Source: Lentisphaerota bacterium (lineage in GTDB: Bacteria > Verrucomicrobiota > Kiritimatiellia > RFP12 > UBA3636). Taken from it: a stretch of 5,984 nt of DNA. Below the pieces are notes generated by a model, which was given only the letters and a program-made list of their open reading frames with translations, did no database searches and was not told the origin of the DNA. Within the stretch, counting starts at the first letter, position 1; each line of letters begins with the position of its first letter. The position numbers and the translations under genes were made by a program. The stretch lies in NCBI GenBank assembly GCA_012511845.1, contig JAAZFF010000231.1, positions 1 through 5,984 of the forward strand, given 5' to 3'. This document shows, piece by piece, positions 1-5,984 of the stretch.

Positions 1-603
1 ATTGTACACGCGCCGCATATATTGCACGATTACGTTATCCATCTCGTCGCCACCGACACGGACACTCTTCGCGTAAACTATGCCTGCAAGTGAGATAAGA
101 GCCACATCCGTGGTGCCGCCCCCGATATCGACTATCATGTTTCCTGCCGGTTCCTGTACGGGTAGACCTACCCCAATCGCCGCCGCCATCGGCTCCTCGA
201 TCAGATAAACATTCCTGCTCCCCGCATTGATAGCCGAATCCTGAACAGCCCTCTTCTCAACTTCCGTAATGTCACCCGGAACAGCGATTACGACTCTAGG
301 CTTCCTCAATTTATGCCTGTTCACCTTCTTTATGAAGTAGCGAATCATCGTCTCCGTTATTTCGAAATCAGCGATTACACCCGATTTCATCGGACGTATG
401 GCAACTATATTGCCTGGAGTGCGACCCAGCATCCGCTTCGCCTCTTCTCCAACCGCAAGAATACGCTTAGTGCCTTCCTGTATAGCGACAACCGAAGGTT
501 CCCGGATTACAACACCCTTATCCTTAACGTAAACTAGAGTATTTGCTGTCCCGAGATCTATCCCGACGTCGTTTGTAAAAAATTCTTGAAATTTATTCCA
601 CAT
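1..603 (-). CDS. mreB: Rod shape-determining protein MreB (3' end outside window)
   Basis: MreB is the bacterial actin homologue. It forms membrane-bound filaments under the inner membrane and guides the elongasome that builds the lateral cell wall. The window holds the first 201 residues of a protein that is usually about 340 long, and the frame is open to the window edge. Visible landmarks are a short amphipathic N-terminus (MWNKFQEFF, a membrane-binding helix in Gram-negative-type MreB), the phosphate-1 loop DLGTANT at residues 16-22, EPSVVAI at 35-41, ITEVEKRAV at 112-120, IEEPMAAAIG at 135-144 and the phosphate-2 loop DIGGGTTD at 159-166. The ATG start is well supported because an in-frame TGA lies two codons upstream and the N-terminus matches MreB in register. 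No Shine-Dalgarno motif precedes it. The segment usually written VPSGITEVE reads VPGDITEVE here, a small deviation. MreC/MreD genes would be expected further left, outside the window. Confidence 0.97.
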   Translation of the reverse strand, partial: MWNKFQEFFTNDVGIDLGTANTLVYVKDKGVVIREPSVVAIQEGTKRILAVGEEAKRMLGRTPGNIVAIRPMKSGVIADFEITETMIRYFIKKVNRHKLRKPRVVIAVPGDITEVEKRAVQDSAINAGSRNVYLIEEPMAAAIGVGLPVQEPAGNMIVDIGGGTTDVALISLAGIVYAKSVRVGGDEMDNVIVQYMRRVYN

Positions 604-649
604 GTGTCAACTCAACAAGTACGGCAACCAATATGCTGTGACGGGCTCA

Positions 650-679
650 ATTATAGACTTAACTGCCATCTAAATGCAA
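650..679 (-). promoter_or_regulatory. Putative sigma-70-type promoter of mreB
   Basis: On the minus strand a perfect TATAAT (650-655) is preceded by an 18-nt spacer and a partial -35 match TTGCAT (674-679; three of six consensus bases, TTG). Transcription would start near 643, giving a leader of about 40 nt before the mreB ATG. It is the only strong -10 match I see in the 189-nt spacer between the glycosyltransferase and mreB. The -35 is weak, so the call rests on the -10, the location and the adjacent A/T tract. TTGCAT also occurs 5 nt further upstream (679-684), but the spacing is then too long. Confidence 0.55.
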
Positions 680-684
680 TGCAA

Positions 685-699
685 TTTTTTTTTAAAAAA
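685..699 (-). promoter_or_regulatory. A/T tract, possible UP element of the mreB promoter
   Basis: Nine T followed by six A (plus-strand reading) lie just upstream of the putative -35. That is where an UP element contacts the RNA polymerase alpha subunit. Such tracts also bend DNA or favour slippage. It is not the U-tail of a terminator, because no stable GC-rich stem precedes it on the minus strand. The role is inferred from position and composition only. Confidence 0.35.
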
Positions 700-792
700 C
701 TTCCCGGCTGATAAAACTTGCTCCCCGACAGAATAAACAAGGGCAACAGCCTGCATGACAGAAATTTTAAAACAAACATCAACATCAAATCT

Positions 793-1731
793 TTATCCGG
801 CAAAATGTTCTTTTGGAAAAGAAAACCAGCCCGCTACTGAGCCTTTTAAAAACGCCCAGGCTATACCCGGTCGTCCATTCCATAAAGATATAGCTCCGTA
901 ATAAAGTGCAAACAGCGGTACAAATACCACTATTACAACAATACGATTAAGCAGAGGAAAATGGCGCCGAACGAATACAGATCGATTCCTTGCAAAACAA
1001 TACGCCCGCGCGGGGCTCTCTATTCCCAGGATCCTGAGTGCCGGAGCCTTTCCTCTCTCCAAAAAGCCAAGATGATAAGTTCTTGCCATCGGATATATGG
1101 CACACTTGTATCCGGCACGCCTTAGTCTCATGCCGAAATCGCTCTCATCAAACATTATACGATAAAAAGGATCGTAACCACCTACCCGGCTAAAAGCTTC
1201 TCTCTTCACCATCCACACATTGGGACTGTACCATGTGGGATATAGGCGATCTTCCACTTCAACACTATCTGCATCTTCGCCTTCATGCAGATTGATCGGC
1301 TGAGATGTCCATAAGTTGAATGAAGAACCCAGGGTCCAGATTACATTAGGTGTTTTATGTATAGCGAGCGGAGCAATAAGACCCAACTTATCATCTAACG
1401 ACATTCCCTGTACAAGCTTCGAAATCATATCAGGTGCAACAATATTATCATCATCAATAAAAAGATAATAAAGCCCTCTCGCCAACGATGCCCCCCTATT
1501 TCTGACTCCGGCAGGTTGGAGATTCACTTCATTACGAACATACCTGACACGAGATTCCTCCCCGAATCGTCGCTCCACCTCATCTGCTGTATTGTCCGGA
1601 GAGGCATCGTCAACTATTATAATTTCGAACCTGTCGTAATCGCTCTGTAAAACACTCGCAATACAATCGCAAACCATTTCAGCCCGATTATAAGTTGGGA
1701 TAATTACTGAAACAGTTGGAGAGTTTGACAT
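793..1731 (-). CDS. Family 2 glycosyltransferase (GT-A fold) with C-terminal hydrophobic segment
   Basis: The 312-residue protein probably transfers a sugar from a nucleotide-sugar donor to a lipid-linked or surface glycan on the cytoplasmic face of the inner membrane. The N-terminus has the GT2 signature: VSVIIPTYNRAE at residues 7-18, the nucleotide-binding pair D41-D42 in IIIVDDASPDNT, and the metal-binding DXD region FIDDDN (D93-D95). An acceptor-side block follows: VKREAFSRVGGYDPFY (175-190), then DESDFGMRLRRAGY with the likely catalytic acid D195/E196, and YH at 219-220. One strongly hydrophobic stretch at about 263-283 probably anchors the C-terminus in the membrane. The layout resembles rhamnosyltransferase-like GT2 enzymes, but donor and acceptor cannot be read from sequence. 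It starts 23 nt after the hydrolase stop, so it is probably the last gene of the operon. The ATG lacks a Shine-Dalgarno motif but places the GT2 beta-strand at the usual distance from the N-terminus. Confidence 0.9.
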   Translation of the reverse strand: MSNSPTVSVIIPTYNRAEMVCDCIASVLQSDYDRFEIIIVDDASPDNTADEVERRFGEESRVRYVRNEVNLQPAGVRNRGASLARGLYYLFIDDDNIVAPDMISKLVQGMSLDDKLGLIAPLAIHKTPNVIWTLGSSFNLWTSQPINLHEGEDADSVEVEDRLYPTWYSPNVWMVKREAFSRVGGYDPFYRIMFDESDFGMRLRRAGYKCAIYPMARTYHLGFLERGKAPALRILGIESPARAYCFARNRSVFVRRHFPLLNRIVVIVVFVPLFALYYGAISLWNGRPGIAWAFLKGSVAGWFSFPKEHFAG

Positions 1732-1754
1732 TTTCGTATTAACAAATGCGTTGT

Positions 1755-2603
1755 TTAAATCTCAAACTCAAAACCGTCATAGCCGACTTCTATCCCCATC
1801 GGATTAAAGAAGGCTTCGAGCTCTTCATGTGTGCAGTCAGCGTTATGAGAGAAGTGATTTGCCACAACAAATGCATCGGCTTTAAGAGCACGAATGGCTC
1901 GCATCTTGCCGACAAGCTCCAAAATTACATCTCCTGACATGTGACCGTTCCAGCAGTTTTCCATTTTACAGCCCATAGTGCAATCTATAACAATTCCATC
2001 TATTCTGGCATTGCGCAGCTGCTCCCATACAGGATCGAAGAAGTAACCTGTGTCATTGCATACAAAAAATCTTTTTCCTGAGCGCTCTACCATAAATACA
2101 CAGGGACCGGCACCCGGCGCATGATTTGCCTGAAAAGCTGTCAGCTTGAAGTCCTTGCCCTCCTCCTCGTACACCGTAGTTCCGTCAGGGTTCAATATCA
2201 CAGGCTCTATATTCAGTTCATCATAGCTCAAACTATTTCCGTACAATGCCATAAGTGAAATTATTTTGAGATGCGTGTTTTTCGACGAGTATATCTTCAA
2301 AGGGTTAATCGGCTGCTTCGCAAACCCTGCCCTTCTCCAGAAAAACTCTACAGGGTCAACATGATCAGCATGAAGATGCGTTAGAAGTACTCGCTCAAGC
2401 TTAAACGAATCTATTTTGAACTCATTCATCTGCCAATTGATGTCCGGACCGTAATCCACCAATGTATCATCATCTATCAGATAAGACGTGCGCCGACGCA
2501 ATTCCTTGCCGCCGCCCGTTCGAGCCAGCTCGCATATTCTGCAATCACAAAAATGACACGGAACAGCCTCGGCAGCTGCAGAACCCAGAATTTTTATTTT
2601 CAT
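1755..2603 (-). CDS. PhnP-like metallo-beta-lactamase-fold hydrolase
   Basis: This 282-residue MBL-fold protein is probably a cytoplasmic phosphodiesterase-type hydrolase with a two-metal active site. The metal motif HLHADH gives H76, H78, D80 and H81. Further candidate ligands are H161 (in QANHAPG), D184 (NDTGY), H221 and H250 (NHFSH). Three features tie it to PhnP: an N-terminal CxCxxC (C19, C21, C24) plus H253, which match the structural zinc site of E. coli PhnP; the DC...H segment at 207-221; and the C-terminal EVGYDGFEFEI, close to PhnP's EVGFDGMEI. PhnP opens 5-phosphoribosyl 1,2-cyclic phosphate in C-P lyase metabolism, but no phn genes are here, so the substrate is unknown. The protein has ten cysteines, including C208, C212 and C217 near the active site. 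It starts 6 nt after the clc stop and has no clear Shine-Dalgarno motif. The family call is firm; the reaction is not. Confidence 0.88.
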   Translation of the reverse strand: MKIKILGSAAAEAVPCHFCDCRICELARTGGGKELRRRTSYLIDDDTLVDYGPDINWQMNEFKIDSFKLERVLLTHLHADHVDPVEFFWRRAGFAKQPINPLKIYSSKNTHLKIISLMALYGNSLSYDELNIEPVILNPDGTTVYEEEGKDFKLTAFQANHAPGAGPCVFMVERSGKRFFVCNDTGYFFDPVWEQLRNARIDGIVIDCTMGCKMENCWNGHMSGDVILELVGKMRAIRALKADAFVVANHFSHNADCTHEELEAFFNPMGIEVGYDGFEFEI

Positions 2604-2609
2604 TTCTAT

Positions 2610-4451
2610 TTATCTTTCTTTTTCTATTTCCCGCTGATACGCAGCGGCTATATCGTTGTGTGAAAGCAAACCTATCGGTTTGCGCAGGCCATCGCCTGAT
2701 ACAACCACAATTTCATCCATATCCCCGGCGTCCATATATGCCAGGGCTTTCTGCAAAATATCGTCTTCTGTAACAACTGCATATTCACGTAATGAAATGT
2801 CGGCAACAAGAAGCGTTGAACGCAATATCGGATCCGACTTCACAACATCAGCAAGTTCCTTTTCCGTAACCATACCAAGCATTATGCCGTCAGGAGAAAC
2901 GACGGGAAACACGCCCTGCACTCCCTCGGCAATAGCATCAACGAGTACCCCGAGCGGTGTGTCCTCCCGGACAGTCAGCAACAAGCCTCCATCGCCTTTG
3001 CCCTCCAGCAACTCCCTTACCTTCACATTATGAACAACTCCTGAAATCATTGCTCCGCGATGAATCGGAGCATCAAATCTGTTTGGAAGTTGCATGCGGT
3101 ACAACGATACTTTTCTCGACAGCATGTATGCAATCATGCAGACCCACATCGAAGGGACAAGAAGGCGGTAATTGCCCGTCATTTCTCCAACCATCAATAT
3201 CGTACTTATAGGCATTTTTGCAGCACATCCGAAGAACGCCACCATACCTACAAGTGTAAACGAGCCGATAGGCACATCCCATCCGGGCAACAATAATGAA
3301 AAAATGATTCCTGTTGCGGCTCCCAATGCTCCGCCTACTACAAGAGCCGGACCAAATATCCCACCGGATCCACCTGAAGCAACTGAGAAAGAAGTGCTTA
3401 GCGTTTTAAGAAAAAACACTCCAATCATAAGTTTCAATGCCGAATATGCAGCCCTGCCGGTAAGTTCATGATTATAGTGAAGCGCTTCCTGTATAACACC
3501 ATATCCGGAACAGAGTGCCGGTAAGAACATAAATCCTATTATGCCGGTCAACAAACCGCCCAGAGCCGGTTTCAGGACGACTGGTAATTCAAGTGCCTCA
3601 AACTTGTCGCGAACAGTATAGAACATCCACGTATAAAAACGTGCCCCTCCCGCCAGAATTACAGCCAGCACCAAATATAATATAAGCATTTCAGGTCGTG
3701 AATATACAATATCAGGTGTGGAAAACAGCGGGTTAAATCCAAAAACTTTTGAAAATATGGAATACCCGGTTACTGACGCTATAATGGATGGAACTAAAAC
3801 CTCATACTCCAGATCCAGATCACGGTAAAGCACCTCTGCCCCGAAAATAGCTCCTGCAAGAGGAGCGTGGAAAAGTGCCCCGACACCAGTCCCCATGCCC
3901 GCCGCCATGAGTGCACGTCGGTCTGCAACAGGAAGCTTCAACAACCCGGCAAGCGTAGAACCAATGCCGGAGCCAATCTGTGTTATAGGTCCCTCACAAC
4001 CTGCTGAACCTCCGGTTCCTATTAAAAGCGAGGTAGCTACCGCCTTTACCGGTGCCGCTACAGGGCGCACTTTACCACCTCTGAAATGATATGCCTCAAT
4101 GGCTGCGTCAGTACCATGCCCCTCCGCCTCCGGCGCAAATCGCTGCACAATTAAGCTGGAAAGCAATCCTCCAAGCATTGGCAAAAACAGCAGTATCCAC
4201 CTGCGAACACTGCCGAATATTTCAGGAAGAGCAAACACAACCGGCTCCCCGGCAGGTGATGCCGGCTTATAATTGGCAAGCAAGCCGAGAAAAAACCACT
4301 CCGAAAGCTGGAGCAGCGAAACAAGCACAACTGCCCCAAGTCCAACTCCGGCGCCAACAAGTGCACTCAACAAAAGTGTACGTGCTATGCCGAAACCTTC
4401 ATGGCGCGGTGAATCACGAAACAGAATCAGCCATTTTCTAAAAACTTTCAT
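2610..4451 (-). CDS. ClC-family chloride channel/transporter with tandem CBS domains
   Basis: This 613-residue inner-membrane protein moves chloride or another anion, either as a channel or as an H+/Cl- exchanger. Residues about 25-455 form the hydrophobic ClC core. Landmarks are GHGTDAAI at 111-118 (replacing the classical GSGIP), GTGGSAGCEGP at 145-155 with gating glutamate E153, APLAGAIF-GAE at 196-206, GGSGGIFGP at 360-368 (the GxFxP motif) and Y451, which may match the inner-gate tyrosine. Two cytoplasmic CBS domains follow at about 475-537 and 548-605; CBS pairs often bind adenine nucleotides and gate transport. Two positions stand out: C152 replaces the usual Arg/Lys before the gating glutamate, and V207 sits where CLC-ec1 has its internal proton glutamate E203. 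The ATG overlaps the rnc stop as ATGA and is preceded by AGAGGA, so translation is probably coupled to rnc. Chloride as substrate is assumed from the family, not shown. Confidence 0.93.
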   Translation of the reverse strand: MKVFRKWLILFRDSPRHEGFGIARTLLLSALVGAGVGLGAVVLVSLLQLSEWFFLGLLANYKPASPAGEPVVFALPEIFGSVRRWILLFLPMLGGLLSSLIVQRFAPEAEGHGTDAAIEAYHFRGGKVRPVAAPVKAVATSLLIGTGGSAGCEGPITQIGSGIGSTLAGLLKLPVADRRALMAAGMGTGVGALFHAPLAGAIFGAEVLYRDLDLEYEVLVPSIIASVTGYSIFSKVFGFNPLFSTPDIVYSRPEMLILYLVLAVILAGGARFYTWMFYTVRDKFEALELPVVLKPALGGLLTGIIGFMFLPALCSGYGVIQEALHYNHELTGRAAYSALKLMIGVFFLKTLSTSFSVASGGSGGIFGPALVVGGALGAATGIIFSLLLPGWDVPIGSFTLVGMVAFFGCAAKMPISTILMVGEMTGNYRLLVPSMWVCMIAYMLSRKVSLYRMQLPNRFDAPIHRGAMISGVVHNVKVRELLEGKGDGGLLLTVREDTPLGVLVDAIAEGVQGVFPVVSPDGIMLGMVTEKELADVVKSDPILRSTLLVADISLREYAVVTEDDILQKALAYMDAGDMDEIVVVSGDGLRKPIGLLSHNDIAAAYQREIEKER

Positions 4452-5173
4452 GCTTCCTCTTTATCCCTCTCAATCTTCAACAATAATGCAGCTGCGGCAT
4501 CACACTGCGCCTGTTGCTTGCTGCTGCCTGTCCCTTCTGCTCGCAAACAATCATCCACTCGCACCCCTACACGGAAAACACGAGAATGTGGAGGCCCTGT
4601 TTCCTCGAGAGTTTCATATTTCGGCTCTCTCTGGAAAAGTTTCTGTACGATGTTCTGCAATTGCCCCTTCGGGTTGTCCATCCAGGGATCATCTTCCAGT
4701 GCAAGTATATCCTTGCCGAAAAGTCTGTCAAAAACTTCCGACGCAGCCTCTATGCCGCCATCAATGTAAACAGCACCCATCAAAGACTCCATCGCATCAG
4801 CAAGGTTCGATTCACGATTGCGCCCTCCGGACAAATCCTCTCCGTTACCAAGCAGCAATGCCCCGCCCACCCCCAGCTGCCTTGCCTTGTTGGCGAGAGA
4901 TACACCGCTGACCACAGCCGCCCTCAGAACAGTGAGCGCACCTTCAGGTTTTTCCGCGTGTAAATTGTAAACCCGATCCGCAAATAGAAAGCCGAGCAGC
5001 GCATCACCCAGGAATTCCAGCCTCTGATTATCAACCCCCGTCCCTGTCTCTTTTCTGTAAGAGCGATGAACAAGTGCTTCAACAAGCAAATTTCGATTCC
5101 GGAAAACATACCCGAGATCTGCCTGAAGCTCTTCAGGAGATTTTCTAATTACTTTTTTCGAACTATCTGCCAT
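4448..5173 (-). CDS. rnc: Ribonuclease III
   Basis: RNase III cleaves double-stranded RNA in the cytoplasm, maturing rRNA precursors and processing structured mRNAs and antisense duplexes. The 241-residue protein has normal length and domain order. The catalytic domain covers about 12-158, with HRSY at 36-39, the signature RLEFLGDALL at 51-60 (E53, D57) and DAMESLMGAVYIDGG at 126-140 (D126, E129). These four acidic residues are the expected Mg2+ ligands. The double-stranded RNA-binding domain covers about 167-237, from NPKGQLQNIVQ to the conserved SSKQQAQCDAAAALL. It starts 16 nt after the recombinase stop, and its TGA overlaps the clc start. The 16-nt leader is A/T-rich with no Shine-Dalgarno motif. 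I see no promoter between it and the recombinase. All key residues are present, so it should be active. Confidence 0.97.
   Translation of the reverse strand: MADSSKKVIRKSPEELQADLGYVFRNRNLLVEALVHRSYRKETGTGVDNQRLEFLGDALLGFLFADRVYNLHAEKPEGALTVLRAAVVSGVSLANKARQLGVGGALLLGNGEDLSGGRNRESNLADAMESLMGAVYIDGGIEAASEVFDRLFGKDILALEDDPWMDNPKGQLQNIVQKLFQREPKYETLEETGPPHSRVFRVGVRVDDCLRAEGTGSSKQQAQCDAAAALLLKIERDKEEA
4455..4460 (-). promoter_or_regulatory. Ribosome-binding site of the clc gene
   Basis: AGAGGA (minus strand) lies inside the last codons of rnc, with its core GAGG ending 4 nt before the clc ATG. It is the only clear Shine-Dalgarno-like motif before a start in the window. With the ATGA overlap it suggests termination-reinitiation coupling between rnc and clc. 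Because it encodes the Lys-Glu-Glu end of RNase III, the match could be partly chance. Confidence 0.5.
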
Positions 5174-5189
5174 ATATTAAAATAAACAT

Positions 5190-5984
5190 CTATGCTCTAG
5201 GATGGAATTCCGTATGTGTTTTGCGAAGTCTGGACGAATCCAGGTGTGTATAAATCTGCGTAGTCGCTATATCAGCATGCCCCAACATCTCCTGAATAAC
5301 ACGTACAGGTGCCTTGTTGCCAAGCATGTGCGTTGCAAAGGAATGACGAAGCCAGTGCGGCGACACCTTGCCGTCAAGCCCTGATGCCTTCACATACTTC
5401 TTGACGATGGACCAGATGCCCATCCTGCTGAATTTAACCCCGTTTCTATTAAGAAAAAGCGTCGCCTCATATTGAGAAGGATTATACTTTGGGCGCGATT
5501 CCGACAAATATAACCTGACTGCCCCTTCCGCCTTGCTGCCTAGAGGAACAAGCCTTGTTTTTGAGCCCTTGCCGGTACATCTTAAAAGACCTTCCTCAAA
5601 GCGCAACGCATCTATTGTCAGATCCACAAGTTCCGATTCTCGCAAACCGCACCCGTAAAAAAGCTCCAGGATGGCGCGGTCACGCAAACCGTCACGTGTT
5701 CCTGCCGGTGGTGCACGCAGCAGTAGCTCAACCTCTTCCTCACTGAGCACGTGTGGCAGAGTCCTGTCCCGCCGGGCTGTAGTTATAGGCTCTGCAACAT
5801 CAAGCTGAATAATTTTTTCAGATCGTAAATACGCAAAAAATCTCTTTATAGATACCAACTTGCGAGCGAGCGTGGCGTTTGACAAACCCTTGTTGCGCCC
5901 CATCTCCTGAAAAGCGAGTATGTCATCCGTAGTTATCAGACTCACATCCGGCTCTACATCAACATCTTCCCTTCGCTCCGACAA
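5190..5984 (-). CDS. xerD: XerC/XerD-type tyrosine recombinase (5' end outside window)
   Basis: Xer recombinases resolve chromosome dimers at dif during division, usually as a XerC-XerD pair directed by FtsK. The window shows 264 codons. The first visible codon is TTG, but it is probably an internal Leu: Xer proteins are about 300 residues, and roughly 25-40 residues of the N-terminal SAM-like DNA-binding domain are missing before ITTDDILAF. Counting from the visible TTG, the core-binding domain runs to about residue 70 and the catalytic domain from LPHVLSEEEVE (76-86) to the end. The full active site is present: R115 (GLRESEL), K139 (TGKGSKTR), H210 and R213 (HWLRHSFATH), H236 (LGH) and nucleophile Y245 (IYTH). 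The protein ends exactly at HPRA, as E. coli XerD does, which is why that symbol is offered. XerC, or a single-recombinase XerH/XerS-like role, cannot be excluded. Location beside rnc suggests a core chromosomal gene rather than an integron or phage integrase. Confidence 0.9.
   Translation of the reverse strand: MSERREDVDVEPDVSLITTDDILAFQEMGRNKGLSNATLARKLVSIKRFFAYLRSEKIIQLDVAEPITTARRDRTLPHVLSEEEVELLLRAPPAGTRDGLRDRAILELFYGCGLRESELVDLTIDALRFEEGLLRCTGKGSKTRLVPLGSKAEGAVRLYLSESRPKYNPSQYEATLFLNRNGVKFSRMGIWSIVKKYVKASGLDGKVSPHWLRHSFATHMLGNKAPVRVIQEMLGHADIATTQIYTHLDSSRLRKTHTEFHPRA

Larger units (their letters stand above)
604..792. other. Spacer between the glycosyltransferase and mreB
   Basis: This 189-nt region is the longest non-coding stretch in the window. 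It carries the putative mreB promoter and A/T tract on its mreB-proximal side. The part next to the glycosyltransferase stop (about 700-792) is A/T-rich and contains a short tandem ACATCA ACATCA (776-787), which is too small to interpret. I see no small ORF with a convincing start, and no GC-rich stem followed by a U-run that would serve as a terminator for the upstream operon. Confidence 0.6.

Noticed and set aside
313..537. Plus-strand open frame opposite mreB
   Set aside because: It is antisense to conserved MreB codons and encodes no recognisable motif.
605..610. TTGACA on the minus strand, a perfect -35 box
   Set aside because: It lies 2 nt upstream of the mreB start, and no -10 box at the right spacing would serve a gene; it would fall inside mreB.
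604..792. Possible rho-independent terminator before the A/T tract
   Set aside because: Reading the minus strand, the bases before the T/A run form only stems of 3-4 bp with long loops (such as CCC with GGG), so no stable hairpin supports it.
4273..4911. Long plus-strand open frame (212 codons) across the clc/rnc junction
   Set aside because: It lies wholly opposite two well-supported genes, its translation is low-complexity (Ser/Pro/His-rich) with no recognisable domain, and it has no promoter or ribosome-binding site.
5174..5189. A/T-rich gap before rnc as a promoter
   Set aside because: It contains -10-like A/T sequence but is only 16 nt long, and any start there would leave almost no leader; no matching -35 was evident.
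5190..5984. The tyrosine recombinase as an integrase marking a mobile element
   Set aside because: The sequence is Xer-like throughout, ends in HPRA, and is followed closely by rnc. There is no tRNA, att repeat, or phage or integron gene in view.

Overview
This is a compact, ordinary-looking bacterial chromosome segment with six genes, all on the minus strand. Both outermost genes run off the window. In transcription order (right to left) they are: a XerC/XerD-type tyrosine recombinase (N-terminus outside the window), RNase III (rnc), a ClC-family chloride transporter or channel with two CBS domains, a PhnP-like metallo-beta-lactamase-fold hydrolase, a family 2 glycosyltransferase, and mreB (C-terminal part outside the window).

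The first five genes are packed with gaps of 16, -4 (ATGA overlap), 6 and 23 nt. They look like one operon with no recognisable promoter or terminator between them. mreB is separated by a 189-nt spacer that carries a consensus -10 box (TATAAT on the minus strand) and a T9A6 tract where an UP element would sit, so mreB probably has its own promoter.

Organism: the window has no rRNA or other taxonomic marker gene, so the taxon cannot be fixed. The sequence is of moderate GC and codes for a bacterium with an MreB cytoskeleton. Most starts lack a Shine-Dalgarno motif: only the clc start, coupled to rnc, has a clear one. This is more like some Bacteroidota or PVC-group genomes (for example Lentisphaerota or Kiritimatiellota) than a typical proteobacterium or firmicute, but that is a weak inference.

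Functionally the genes are a mix: chromosome dimer resolution, RNA processing, anion transport, an unassigned phosphoesterase-like hydrolase, surface polysaccharide synthesis, and cell shape. No mobile element, CRISPR array, RNA gene or defence island is visible. I found no convincing undescribed system. The observations most worth checking are the residue substitutions in the ClC pore and proton path, the cysteine-rich PhnP-like protein far from any phosphonate genes, and the lack of Shine-Dalgarno sequences.
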